Shown piece after piece: positions 55,290 through 64,000 of a stretch of DNA of 64,000 nucleotides. The DNA comes from Kitasatospora atroaurantiaca. Lineage in GTDB: Bacteria; Actinomycetota; Actinomycetes; Streptomycetales; Streptomycetaceae. The number at the start of each line of letters is the position of its first letter. The first letter of the stretch is position 1. A model generated the notes under the pieces. It was not told the origin of the DNA, searched no databases, and saw nothing but the letters and a program-made list of their open reading frames with translations. Position numbers and translations under genes: made by a program. The stretch lies in contig NZ_VIVR01000001.1 of NCBI RefSeq assembly GCF_007828955.1, positions 1,240,001 through 1,304,000 on the forward strand, read 5' to 3'.

Positions 55290-56135
55290 CACCAACACCG
55301 CGCACGCTCTCGGGCCAGCGTTCGGTGCTGGCCCTGGAGGCCGACGGGCGCGTCCGCTGGGAGTACCGGCACGGTTGTTGGGGCCACCATCCGCACCGGC
55401 ACGCCGGCGCCGACCTCTGCCCCCAGGGCGAGCCGCAGGCCTCCTGCGCGGTGAGCCCGGACGGCAGGTTCGTCTGGGCTCACGTCCTGCCGCTGTACAG
55501 GCCCGACGACGACTGGCCCTGGGTGCAGGAGGAGTGGGTGGTCCTCGACGCCGCGGACGGCACGGTGCTCGGCCGGGTCCCCCTCGACTACGGGTCGGGG
55601 ACCTCGAACCACCTCGCCCACCCCGACGGGAAGCACGTGATCCTGAGCACCGGTCAGGGCTCGCAGAGCACCCTCGCCTACCTCGGCCACTGGGACCGCT
55701 CCACCTTTCACCGTCCGCGAGATCGGCGACGGCCATCGGCTGCCCACCGACATCCACCCGGACGCCGAGACCTTCCTCAGCGTCCCGCACCGCGGCCGTG
55801 CACTCCAACTGCACCGCCTCGACGGCAGCGTGCTGGCCGCCCTGCGGTCCGACGAGCTCGCGACGGCCGTCGGCCCCGAACCGGACTGGAACAGCGCCGC
55901 ATTCGTCGACGCCCGTACGATCGTGGCCGGGGTCGAGGACTTCCTCCACGGCGACGGCCGTACCGAACACTGGCTGCTGGACGCCAGGACCCTCCACCCA
56001 CTCGGCCGGATCGACTACCCCCACCCGGTCGGCGAGCACGTCGTCGGCCTCGGCGATGGCACCTGGCTCACCACGGACCCGGACGACGCCACCCTGCGCC
56101 GATGGACGGCGCCGGCGGACCTGCTACCCGGCTGA
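55290..56135 (+). pseudogene. Frameshifted hypothetical protein (beta-propeller-like)
   Basis: The frame starting SGQRSVLALEADGRVRWEYR, then CAVSPDGRFVWAHVLP, VVLDAADGTVLGRVPLD and LAHPDGKHVILSTGQ, runs to about 55710 and is continued in the next frame by TVREIGDGHRLPTDIHPD, TIVAGVEDFLHGDG and WLTTDPDDATLRRW. One extra T in the ACCTTTCACC run explains the shift. Repeated D-G-R/D-G-T strands suggest a WD40/PQQ-like propeller. The true start is lost or fused to the transposase remnant. Confidence 0.55.
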
Positions 56136-56633
56136 CCAAAGTCCGTCAGGACTACTGCTCTCCGGCCTGCCGCCGCGACGCCGCCAAGGTCCCTCGGCCC
56201 GGCGCGCCCAACGCGCACCCCGCAGCCGTCCACCGGACGGCCTCCAGTCAGAGATCATTGCGGGACACCCTTAGTGACCTACCGCCACAGGAGTGACTGC
56301 GCGGGCGCCGGCCTGTCAGCTACCGCTCGGCGTGCGGCTCGTGCCAGCCGCCGAGCACGACGCCCTCGTGGCCTGCGGCCGGGTAGTGGTTCGCCGGCAG
56401 GTTGCAGATTGGTGGTGCACGCCGCACCCCCAGCGCCTCCCCGTCGCCACCCGTACGAGTGAAGTCCGCCCCCAGCCCTTCACCTGTGACGCGCGGCACA
56501 GGTAGAAAGGAGTCAGGGCCACACGGGGCCAGCTCATCACCGGAGCTAGCCTAGGATTCCTCGCCTTGGGGCACTTGGCAGATCGAGCTGCAGGTCGCTG
56601 ACCAGCGAGAACGCATGTGGGGAAATGGTTTGT

Positions 56634-56648
56634 GTCCCTCTCGGACAC
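56634..56648 (+). repeat. Possible attachment-site relic resembling the 3' end of tRNA-Leu
   Basis: GTCCCTCTCGGACAC matches tRNA-Leu bases 21327-21342 (GTCCCCCCTCGGACAC) except for one change and one missing base. It sits 120 bp from the end of recombinase 2. It is also self-complementary (TGTGTCC/GGACACA), so the likeness may be chance. Confidence 0.35.
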
Positions 56649-56691
56649 ATAGTTTGTACATGCTTCCGGTTCGCCGGGCAGCGTGAATCGG

Positions 56692-56724
56692 CGCCCGTAT
56701 CAGACCTTCGGTCTGGTGCGGGCG
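56692..56724 (+). terminator. 15-bp hairpin beside recombinase 2
   Basis: CGCCCGTATCAGACC pairs with GGTCTGGTGCGGGCG over 15 bp (two G-T pairs) around a 3-nt TTC loop, followed on the plus strand by TTTGATGTTT. It could be a terminator for rightward transcription or a recombination-site structure. Confidence 0.5.
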
Positions 56725-56768
56725 TTTGATGTTTCCCGGCCCGTTCGCCTTCCCAGGTTGGGGGTGTG

Positions 56769-58231
56769 TCAGCCGATCAGGATCCTCTCTGCTCGTTCTG
56801 TGCCGGCAGTGATAGTTCCGCCGGCGGGGTCGTAGGTCAGCGTGGTGCCGCCGCTGCGCAGGTACTCGATCGCGTCGGCCACGGTGGGTGCCAGGCGAGC
56901 GTCTGCGCCTTCGCTCTCCAGGCCGCCGACGGTGGCGAGCCGGAGCAACAGGGCTGGCAGGTGCGGCACGACCCGGTCCTCGCGTACGTAGGCGTTGGGC
57001 GCCCGGCCGGGCTTGGGTGTGGCGCTGGTGTAGCCGTGCCGACAGCGATAGGCGGCACGGCCGTTGGACCAGCAGGACTCCATCCGCCGCTGGCACAGAC
57101 CGCACACCAGGAGCCCCGCCAGCAGATAGGTCCGCCCCGGGACGGTCTCCTTGCTCGCGCGGATGCCCTGGGCCGTGACGAAGTCCGCCTCCGTGACCAG
57201 CGCCGGGTGCGCCTGTGTGTCGGAGATCGCCCAGTCCTCGGGCTCGTTCCGGCGCATGACCTCGCGGTGGCCGAGCGCGGTGTTGTCCGGGTCGAGGAGG
57301 TCGTGGTCGGTGCGCTGGCGGTTCCACACCTGACGGCCCGTATAGCGCGGGTTCGCCAGAATCGCGGCCACCGTCGGCAGCCGCCAACCACCCCCGTCGC
57401 GGTGCGGATTGCGCCCCGGATCGGCGGCGGACGGGCACGGGATCCCCGCGTCGTTCAACGCCCTCGTGACCCGGGCGACACTGTGACCTTCCAGGCGCTG
57501 CGCGAAGATCCACCGCACCACCGGCGCCGTGTGCGGATCAGTGTCCAGCCGGTTCAGGCGCACCCCGCGGCGGGCCAGAGCGCGGTTCGGATGCAGGCCC
57601 GCGTCGACGAGACGGTAGCCATAGGGCGGCCGGCCGCCGAGGTAGCGGCCCTGATCGCGGGTCTGCACGAGCATCGCGGTGCGCACCCGGATCCGGGTGC
57701 GGGTGATCTCCCGCTTCGCGATGATCCCCAGCAGGATCATCAGCTCCTCGTGCCCGGCGACCTGCGGGTCGACCACGCCGCCCAGCTCCGGGACCCACAG
57801 CTGGACCCCGAAGTGCTCGAACAGCGGGGCCATCGACGCGAACTGGTTGCCGTAGAAGGCCCGTTCGCTGGAGCCGATGATCAGCGCGTCGAACCCGCGC
57901 TCCGGATCGGCGAGATCGGCGATCAGCGCCGCCGCCTCCGGCCGGCGCGCCCACGGCAACGCACGGCTGTGACCGATGTCGAAGTACTCCGCCACGACCC
58001 GCCCGTGTCCCGACACCACCGCACCGGCCCGCTCCACTGCCACGCCCGCGACGTCGCCGGGTCCTGGTGGTCCTCGGTGGAGACCCGCCCGTAGAACGCG
58101 AAGCGCAACTTTCCGGCCGCACGCTCCCCCACCCCGGACCGACCCCGGCTGCGCTCACCCACCCACGCCGTCAAGGCACTTGACCCACCGGCCGCAGCAT
58201 CACGCGCTGGGCTCTTCACCGCCACGACCAT
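56769..58231 (-). pseudogene. Large serine recombinase, broken by a single-base deletion
   Basis: The N-terminal part (frame from 58231, catalytic Ser in AFYGRVSTEDHQDP) and the main part (VVAEYFDIGHSRALPW onward, GRPPYGYRLVDAG, NPRYTGRQVWNRQR, zinc ribbon VCGLCQRRM ... YRCRHGYTSA) are in different frames. The break is at TGGCAGTGGAGC near 58040; the relic copy at 58530 reads TGGCAGGTGGAGC, so one G was lost. The protein resembles the recombinase at 21494 but lacks its long C-terminal tail. An intact start inside the main frame (GTG 58043) would lack the catalytic Ser. Confidence 0.85.
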
Positions 58232-58329
58232 CACCTCCGCAGGCTCAGTGCATTCGCCTCACCTCCGAGCATGACGAGCACAGACAGCACCACCCCAGGA
58301 TCACTGTGAGCACGAACCCGAACGAGGGA

Positions 58330-58700
58330 TAGTCCGACCAGGCACTCTACGTGTACGACCGCTCTGTGATAGTGCCCGCTTGAACCTGATCGGCCATCAG
58401 TTCCTCCGCCAAGGCCCAGAACGCACGCTCGGCCAGCGCGCCTATGGCAGCACCCGGCTTCGGCCGACCTCGAAGTACTGCGCCACGATCCACCCATGCC
58501 CCAACACCGCCGTCCCGGCTTGCTCCACCTGCCACGCCCACGACGGTCCCGACTGCGCGCACTCACCCACACCATCAAGGCACTTGGCCAACCGGCCGCG
58601 TCAGCGCCATGCACTGTGCTCCCCACCGCCATGGCTATCACCTCCCACGGCCCGCAAGATTCGCCTCGCCACCGAGCATGACGGCCGCAGAGAGCACCAG
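58330..58700 (-). pseudogene. Decayed third recombinase copy and its upstream region
   Basis: On the minus strand this stretch still spells QVEQAGTAVLGHGWIVAQYF, EVGRSRVLP and then stops and frame changes. Its flank (about 58575-58700) is also similar to the upstream region of recombinase 2 (about 58170-58290, for example the shared TCAAGGCACTTG). The catalytic block between them has been lost. It is an old tandem duplicate. Confidence 0.7.
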
Positions 58701-58884
58701 TTGCATGACGCCAACTCAGGTCACGCTGAGGATGGTCCCTGCTGCTGGGCTGTTGGATGGCCGAAAGGCGAGGCCGGCGCAAACCACAGGACGTACCATG
58801 GCCGTCTATCTGCAACTAGAGTCACGGCGGGCATCGGCACGAACTCTGCCCCCAGACCAGGCAAATCGGTACCGGGGGTACAAA

Positions 58885-60018
58885 GTGATCCGTCGCGCGT
58901 CTTCCGGCGCTGACCGTGATGGCGGTTACCACGCGATCAAGGGGTACGCCTTCCAGTTCGACGCTTCGCTGCTACAGATACTCGACAACCACACCGGCAG
59001 TGTGGAGATCGAGGGCGCACAGGATATTGGGGTGCGAAACTTCCATATCCAGGTGAAGAACCGTAGCGCTCGCTTCTCACTGCGATCTATCACGAATCCG
59101 GTTCTGCAGATGATGGACCAGTTTTCCCAGAACCGTGACGCACGATTCTCGCTCTACTGCCACTTCTTGGACCGTGCGCCTGGCAGTGTAATTATGATCA
59201 ATCGAGACGAGCTCGATTCACTGCTAGGCGAGAAGTCTTCCCTGTACGAGGAGGACGCCAAGGAGATGTTCACCAAGTCGTTCCAGATCAATTTTGCACC
59301 CGACTACCGGACTCAGTTCGAGACGGTACTCAGCCGCCTTACCAAGGTATTGCGCGCTCGCAGTGAGTCCGAGGCAACATACTGGCATGCCGTAATCCAC
59401 GGGCACCTGCGGGACCTGATCTTCTCTCAGCCGCAGGGTGAGCGGCGGGTGAACCTGCAGCAGCTCATTGATGTGGTGAACGATGCGCGCAGTGCAGTCT
59501 TCGAAGCCAGCTACGCCCAGGTTTACGGACACACAAAATACCTCAAACTGCTGCGGGACCAGTACAAGAGCCGAGGCGTCAACGTGCACAATCGACAGCG
59601 ATTGTTCGTCGTGGAGTGCAGCGTGGGAACACATCTCCAGGATCTGGTGGATGTGGCAGCCCGGATTCGAAGTCGCTACTACGCTGGGCAATCGCCTGCG
59701 CCCTACCTTTGCTTCCGTGGTGTAAGGGACCTGGTAGACGTCAAACGTGCACTCTGGGACGCAGATCTCAAGTTCGACGACGGCTTCAACTACGGGGGTG
59801 CGCAGTTCAGCGTCGTCGACCTCGTCACACCACCGAGCCGTGGCTTCGGCATCAAGCTCGTCGACTTCGCTCTCCTTCCCGAGGTTACCGTCCTTGCACG
59901 ATACCGGGAAGTGCACGACTTTTACTTGACAGATCCGGTTTCCGATCCTGACCGCACCGCCAGAACCCAGCACGTCTTCATTGAGCAAGTAGCAGATATC
60001 CAGAAGATTCTCGGATAG
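58885..60018 (+). CDS. DUF4297/Cap4-like dsDNA nuclease of a HerA-associated defence pair
   Basis: A 377-residue protein. The N-terminal block GGYHAIKGYAFQFDASLLQ, then VEIEGAQDIG and FHIQVKNRS, is the pattern of DUF4297/Cap4-type nucleases: a PD-(D/E)xK fold with acidic residues and a QxK catalytic pair (about residues 50-70). The rest is helical and unassigned. I chose GTG 58885 because GGGGG lies six bases upstream and the domain begins at once; ATG 58798 would add 29 non-conserved residues. It is followed after 15 bp by herA. Such pairs are reported to cleave DNA as a complex on phage infection. Confidence 0.8.
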   Translation: MIRRASSGADRDGGYHAIKGYAFQFDASLLQILDNHTGSVEIEGAQDIGVRNFHIQVKNRSARFSLRSITNPVLQMMDQFSQNRDARFSLYCHFLDRAPGSVIMINRDELDSLLGEKSSLYEEDAKEMFTKSFQINFAPDYRTQFETVLSRLTKVLRARSESEATYWHAVIHGHLRDLIFSQPQGERRVNLQQLIDVVNDARSAVFEASYAQVYGHTKYLKLLRDQYKSRGVNVHNRQRLFVVECSVGTHLQDLVDVAARIRSRYYAGQSPAPYLCFRGVRDLVDVKRALWDADLKFDDGFNYGGAQFSVVDLVTPPSRGFGIKLVDFALLPEVTVLARYREVHDFYLTDPVSDPDRTARTQHVFIEQVADIQKILG

Positions 60019-60033
60019 AGAACGGAGCTTGAA

Positions 60034-61683
60034 GTGTCCAGTGCAGAGGTAGTGGCTGTATATCCCGATCGAATCAAGATCGCGGTCAATGACATTTCTG
60101 AACTCTCCGGCGGTGAGCCTGTGAAGGTCGGCTCCTACCTGCGGGTATTTGACAGCAACGACTGCTCGATCATCGCCATTATCGAGAGCTTCTCAATCGA
60201 GCTAAAATCTGCACCGTCCAATGATTCGTTGGACGAAGAGAGCCGACGGCGCGTGTACATCGTGGAGGCGGTTCCGTTGGGATTTCTCGACTCAGACGGA
60301 ACCTTTGAGCGCGGCGGCGGAAGCATCGCCATTCCACCAAAGTCGGTCGAAGTTGCCACTCAGAAGGACGTCCAGAAGGTCTATGACACCATCCCAAAAG
60401 AAAAGCGATTCCTGTTCGCACATCTGGCTCGCGAGCGCCATGTCGAAGTTCCCGTGGACGGCGACAAGTTCTTCAACAGGCACATCGCGATCGTCGGATC
60501 AACCGGCTCGGGAAAATCCCACGCCACTGCAAGGATTATTCAGGAAGCCATCGACCTCCGCAACCACGAGAAACACGGTGAGTACCGACTCAACAACAGT
60601 CACATCGTAATCTTCGATATCCACAGCGAGTATCAGACCGCCTTCCCGAATGCGAACCGTCTGAATGTCGAGACTCTCACCCTGCCCTACTGGCTACTGA
60701 GTTCGGAAGAGCTCCAGGATCTGTTCATCGAGAGCAACGAAGAGCAGTCGCACAATCAGATCGCCGTATTGAAGCGGGGCGTCACCGAGAACCGACGCGA
60801 GAACTTCAATGACTCCACGCGTCGTGATCTTGTTCACTACGATTCACCCGTCTACTTCGACATCGACAAGGTGTTGCAGGATATTCGTGACAAGAACGAG
60901 GAGATGGTCGATGGATCTCGCAATGGCCAACAAAAGCAAGGCCCTTTGTTCGGCAAGCTGGACAACTTTCTCACCCGCCTGGAAAATCGGCGTCACGATC
61001 GGCGGCTCGACTTCCTGCTCGGCGATCGAGCAAGGAAAAGTACGCTCGAGCAGACCTTGCGACAGTTCACCGGATACACACATGGCTCCTCAGCCAACGT
61101 TACCGTCATCGACCTCAGCGGCGTCCCCTTCGAGGTACTGAGTATCACGGTCTCTCTTATCTCCCGACTGCTGTTCGACTACGCTTACTACTACAAGAAG
61201 ACGCATCCTGAGTTGAAGACGGACACTCCTCTGCTAGTGGTGTACGAGGAGGCTCACAAGTACGTTCCGAAGGGCGGACCCGCCAAATACAATGCGGCTC
61301 GTGCTGCTATTGAGCGGATCGCCAAGGAGGGCCGCAAGTATGGCATTACGGCGGCCATTGTCAGCCAGCGTCCGTCTGAGATCTCCGAGACAATCTTCTC
61401 GCAATGCAGCAATTTTCTGGCGATGCGTCTGACTAACCCGGAGGACCAGAACTACGTAAAGCGGCTAATCCCCGACTCGCTCGGCCCTCTTACCGAGTCG
61501 CTGCCGATGCTCTCGTCAGGTGAGGCCCTGCTTCTGGGCGATGCCGTAGTGATGCCCTCACTTGTCCGCTTGGTGGAAGCTGATCCAGTGCCTTCGTCAA
61601 GTGACGTGCGCTACCTCCAAGAATGGATCCGCCCCTGGCATGAGGTTGACTTTCCTCCGATCATCGATGACTGGGAGCGCTAG
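60034..61683 (+). CDS. herA: HerA-type hexameric ATPase/helicase
   Basis: A 549-residue FtsK/HerA ATPase. An N-terminal HAS-barrel-like domain (VVAVYPDRIKIAVNDISELS) precedes Walker A AIVGSTGSGKSHATARI near residue 150, Walker B LLVVYEEAHKYVPKGG near 405, and the sensor/Arg region RKYGITAAIVSQRPSEIS. HerA forms a ring that moves along DNA and partners with a nuclease, here the preceding DUF4297 protein rather than NurA. GTG start at 60034 with GGAG six bases upstream. GC content and codon bias are lower than in the flanking chromosome-like genes, suggesting transfer. Confidence 0.92.
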   Translation: MSSAEVVAVYPDRIKIAVNDISELSGGEPVKVGSYLRVFDSNDCSIIAIIESFSIELKSAPSNDSLDEESRRRVYIVEAVPLGFLDSDGTFERGGGSIAIPPKSVEVATQKDVQKVYDTIPKEKRFLFAHLARERHVEVPVDGDKFFNRHIAIVGSTGSGKSHATARIIQEAIDLRNHEKHGEYRLNNSHIVIFDIHSEYQTAFPNANRLNVETLTLPYWLLSSEELQDLFIESNEEQSHNQIAVLKRGVTENRRENFNDSTRRDLVHYDSPVYFDIDKVLQDIRDKNEEMVDGSRNGQQKQGPLFGKLDNFLTRLENRRHDRRLDFLLGDRARKSTLEQTLRQFTGYTHGSSANVTVIDLSGVPFEVLSITVSLISRLLFDYAYYYKKTHPELKTDTPLLVVYEEAHKYVPKGGPAKYNAARAAIERIAKEGRKYGITAAIVSQRPSEISETIFSQCSNFLAMRLTNPEDQNYVKRLIPDSLGPLTESLPMLSSGEALLLGDAVVMPSLVRLVEADPVPSSSDVRYLQEWIRPWHEVDFPPIIDDWER

Positions 61684-61869
61684 CCTCGATCTTGCATGAC
61701 GGATCGTCAGCTTGAGTGGCGGGCCGTTTCCGCGTGCCTGGGCTGGCTCAAGCAGCGACCGCCCCAGGTGACAATGCGTCAGGTCCGGGGCCACCAGTTA
61801 GTTGGCTACGGTCCGGGCCGAGTGTCGGCGGCGGTTGAAGTTACACCGTTCGTTCGCTGGAGGGACGCT

Positions 61870-63261
61870 CTACCTGCGTTGCTGTTCGATCAGTTGAAGG
61901 TAGCGGCTGTACTGGGCGTCGGTGTGCTGCTGGCTGCGGACCAGGTTGCCTTCTTCCATGCGGTACGTGCGGTCTCGGTCGCCGCGGAAGGACAGCCAGT
62001 TGAAGCTGGTGGTGACCCACACGTCGTCGAAGACAAGGACCTTGGCGTGTGTGCTCTTCAGTCGGGCGAAGATGAACCTGTCCGGGTAGCGGGCGGCGAG
62101 GTTCTCGAGCCTGCGGACGGCCGCCGGATCTGACTTCGTGTCGTTTTCCCCGTAGCCATAGGCGATATGGACGGTGACGTTTCGGGTGAGCCGTTTCTCG
62201 AGCTTGCTGATGAATTCGGTAGTGATGATCGCGTTCTTGATCCACGGGGAGATCAGCAGGAGCCGGTGCCGGGCCTGGGTGAGGGCTTCGTCGAGGAGTT
62301 CGGGGTGCTCAAAGACACCGATCGCGCGGATCTCCGGCACGGCAGCTACGGCCGGCTCGGCCGACGTGGGCGCGGGATCACCGAACTGGGCGGCGGCTTG
62401 CTCGGCCCGCCGTTGGGTGATCTCGTGCAGTGGGACCCGGGCCTCTTCCAGTTCGGGTTCGAGGACAGGCCGCTCGGGTGCCGGATCTACGGTGATGCCA
62501 AGGGACTTGGCGCCTCCTCGTCCCAACAGGGCCAGCTCGTGGGCGTGGCTGAACTCTCCGTCCACGACCACGCCGAGCTGGATGTCGGTACGGTCGGCGT
62601 CCGCGTATACCAGGACCTTGGCCGGCATCACCCGGCGGGCCTTGGCCTGGAAAACGGCACGCACCTGCAGGACATCCCGGTCAGTAATCCCCCGCTCGCG
62701 CAATAGTGCGTTGATATCGGCTGCGGAGACGTCGGCGAGTTCCACCTCACGGTCATGCGCGGCCGGCAGGAGCAGCATGCCGTCGTCCTTGGCCTGATGG
62801 CGAGGGATGAGGGTGTGACGGTCGTAGGGCTTTGCCCGCCACAGCAGTTGGTCGTAGACCAAGGGCTGGTCGGCCCTCACTGGGGTGATCGCGGCCAGCT
62901 CGCGTGTGGTCTGCTCCCCGCGGGGGGTCAGTCTCAGCGTTCGGCTGCGGGGGTCGGTTGCTGGGCTGGGCAGAGAGTAAGTGAGGTAGTCGGCCGAGAA
63001 GTGCTCGGCGACGGTCTGGTTGACCATGCGCTCAGGCAGGCCCAACAGGCCGGTGATCGCAGACTCGGTGGTGACCTTGCCGTTGACCAGGCGGAGCACG
63101 AACTCGTCGAGCAGTGGGAGGCGTTTGCGGTCCTGGGCGAGGATATCGGCGGTGACCAGGGCGACGGGCAAGCCGGCGTCGACGATGGCGACGAGCTCAA
63201 GGCCGGGGCGGGCGTTGTGGAAACGGACGGCGAGGAGGCTGTCCTGGTTAAAGGTAGGCAT
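61870..63261 (-). CDS. PLD-domain protein next to an SF1 helicase
   Basis: A 463-residue protein. The C-terminal 170 residues form a phospholipase-D-like domain: LLLISPWIKNAIITTEF, then one HKD-type motif KSTHAKVLVFDDVWVTTSFN (His, Lys and Asn in place). Only one motif is present, so it probably acts as a dimer. The N-terminal 280 residues, including LPEVRxE-like and TPRGEQTTRELAAI segments, belong to no family I can name. It starts 14 bp inside the end of the helicase gene, so both are translated together. Likely a nuclease that processes DNA opened by the helicase. Confidence 0.75.
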   Translation of the reverse strand: MPTFNQDSLLAVRFHNARPGLELVAIVDAGLPVALVTADILAQDRKRLPLLDEFVLRLVNGKVTTESAITGLLGLPERMVNQTVAEHFSADYLTYSLPSPATDPRSRTLRLTPRGEQTTRELAAITPVRADQPLVYDQLLWRAKPYDRHTLIPRHQAKDDGMLLLPAAHDREVELADVSAADINALLRERGITDRDVLQVRAVFQAKARRVMPAKVLVYADADRTDIQLGVVVDGEFSHAHELALLGRGGAKSLGITVDPAPERPVLEPELEEARVPLHEITQRRAEQAAAQFGDPAPTSAEPAVAAVPEIRAIGVFEHPELLDEALTQARHRLLLISPWIKNAIITTEFISKLEKRLTRNVTVHIAYGYGENDTKSDPAAVRRLENLAARYPDRFIFARLKSTHAKVLVFDDVWVTTSFNWLSFRGDRDRTYRMEEGNLVRSQQHTDAQYSRYLQLIEQQRR

Positions 63262-64000
63262 CGCGGACCTCGCAGTCTTCTCGGTGACTGGTCATGTAGT
63301 CGAGCACGTCGCGCAGGGCTCCGGGCTTGCTGCGGCAGAAGGCGGCGTCGCCGACCACGATCAAGCCGAAGCGGGCGCGCGATAGCGCGACATTGATGCG
63401 TCGCCAGTAGGGCTGCCCGAGGAAGCCGAACTCGCCGCGGGTGTTGCTGCGGGTGACCGAGAAGACGGCCAGGTCACATTCACGGCCCTGGACGGCATCG
63501 ACGGACAAGACCTCGAGGGTGAGGTGTTTGAACTTGACGGAGGCCACGCGTCGGCCAAGCTCCTCCACCTGTCGCCCATAGGGGGCGATGACCAGGACCT
63601 CCAGCTTCCGGCCGCCTGGCGCTTTGATCATCTGCTTGTCGAGCGCCTGGTCGATCACTTCCAGGCGGCGGATGGCCAGCTGCGCCTCGACGCGATTGGA
63701 CAGGCTGGTCTCGGAGGCGCTGCGCTCGGACTCGCGCCGGGTGGGCAGATTCGAAGTGTCGAGCCACAGAACGGGCTTGTTGATCTGGTCATAGCCAGGG
63801 AGCGCATGGTCGTTCGGCGACAGGAGCTTCTTGTCGTAGAAGCAGGTGGAGATCATGTTTCCGATGGCTGGTGTCATGCGGTACTGCTCGCGCAACAGGT
63901 GCTTGACGGGGTAGGTGGAGTGCCGGGCCAGGTAGTCGAACAGGGTGGTGGTGACAAGTTCGGGGATCAGCTGGTGGTCGGCCATGAGCTTCGGGTCACG
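63248..64000 (-). CDS. SF1 helicase (Upf1/Dna2-like), C-terminal part, cut by window edge
   Basis: The frame is open to base 64000, reading RDPKLMADHQL at the edge, so only about 250 C-terminal residues are here. Motifs of SF1B helicases are clear: DPKL (end of motif III), LREQYRMTPAIGNMIS (IV), EVLSVDAVQGRECDLAVFSV (V) and RRINVALSRARFGLIVVGD (VI with the Arg finger). It unwinds DNA or RNA using ATP. An internal ATG at 63985 is not the real start. It forms a two-gene unit with the PLD protein. Confidence 0.88.
   Translation of the reverse strand, partial: RDPKLMADHQLIPELVTTTLFDYLARHSTYPVKHLLREQYRMTPAIGNMISTCFYDKKLLSPNDHALPGYDQINKPVLWLDTSNLPTRRESERSASETSLSNRVEAQLAIRRLEVIDQALDKQMIKAPGGRKLEVLVIAPYGRQVEELGRRVASVKFKHLTLEVLSVDAVQGRECDLAVFSVTRSNTRGEFGFLGQPYWRRINVALSRARFGLIVVGDAAFCRSKPGALRDVLDYMTSHREDCEVRDAYL

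Larger units (their letters stand above)
56136..56768. other. Intergenic debris between the pseudogene and recombinase 2
   Basis: This 633-bp stretch has no gene I can support. A tRNA-Leu-3'-end-like string (GTCCCTCTCGGACAC, 56634-56648) and a strong hairpin (56692-56724) lie next to the recombinase end. Confidence 0.5.

Noticed and set aside
54964..56274. 436-codon plus-strand frame after the A-domain gene
   Set aside because: Only part of it (55100-55250) looks like protein, and that is a transposase fragment; the rest is the off-frame shadow of the propeller-like gene.
61696..62133. 145-codon plus-strand frame after herA
   Set aside because: Mostly antisense to the PLD gene and without a ribosome site; the first 60 codons alone have no recognisable feature.
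1..64000. CRISPR arrays, rRNA genes, replication origin
   Set aside because: No short evenly spaced direct repeats with unique spacers, no rRNA-like stretches and no origin features were seen.

Overview
The window is high-GC actinomycete DNA, most likely from Streptomyces or Kitasatospora. The evidence is strong third-position GC, GTG/TTG starts, many 4-bp ATGA/GTGA overlaps, an actinobacterial-type integration host factor, and a hopanoid locus followed by idi in the order I recall from Streptomyces. This is inferred from content only.

Left part (1-20.8 kb) is chromosomal-looking lipid metabolism. A minus-strand hopanoid operon, in transcription order, encodes HpnC, HpnD, HpnE, a polyprenyl synthase, squalene-hopene cyclase, HpnG, HpnH, a DXS and the HpnO aminotransferase (cut by the window edge). 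Together they supply isoprene units, make squalene, cyclise it and build the C35 amino side chain. Upstream, also on the minus strand, lies a polar-lipid or polymer set: two CDP-alcohol phosphatidyltransferases, a sugar/alcohol-phosphate nucleotidyltransferase, a glycerol-1-phosphate-dehydrogenase-like enzyme, a GT2 glycosyltransferase and a TagGH-like ABC exporter. idi diverges from it. A small HATPase regulator and tRNA-Leu(GAG) follow.

Middle part (21.3-58.8 kb) looks like an accessory island abutting the tRNA-Leu 3' end. Its edges carry two related large serine recombinases; the right one is broken by a single-base deletion, and a decayed third copy lies beyond it. The left arm holds tRNA-derived repeats, IS3-type fragments, a phosphatase fragment and an sIHF gene. 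The core is two divergent operons. The minus-strand operon encodes an acyl-CoA dehydrogenase-like protein, a discrete carrier protein, a discrete condensation domain, a four-module NRPS (A-T-C-A-T-C-A-T-C-A-T-TE), a cyclodeaminase, MbtH and a luciferase-like monooxygenase. A-domain codes read by eye suggest Gly, pipecolate-like, Ser, Gly. The plus-strand operon encodes a radical SAM protein, an adenylate-kinase-like protein, a possible 2-oxoglutarate oxygenase, a truncated pyruvate-kinase-like protein, an NTP_transf_5-like protein, a heterodimeric ABC exporter and a stand-alone adenylation enzyme. I do not recognise this set. I propose that both operons serve one pathway, with the discrete A domain and carrier protein loading a starter acid that the discrete C domain passes to the NRPS.

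Right part (58.8-64 kb) looks like phage defence: a DUF4297/Cap4-like nuclease followed by a HerA ATPase, convergent with a PLD-domain protein and an SF1 helicase that runs off the window.

All calls come from reading the sequence. No database search was run.
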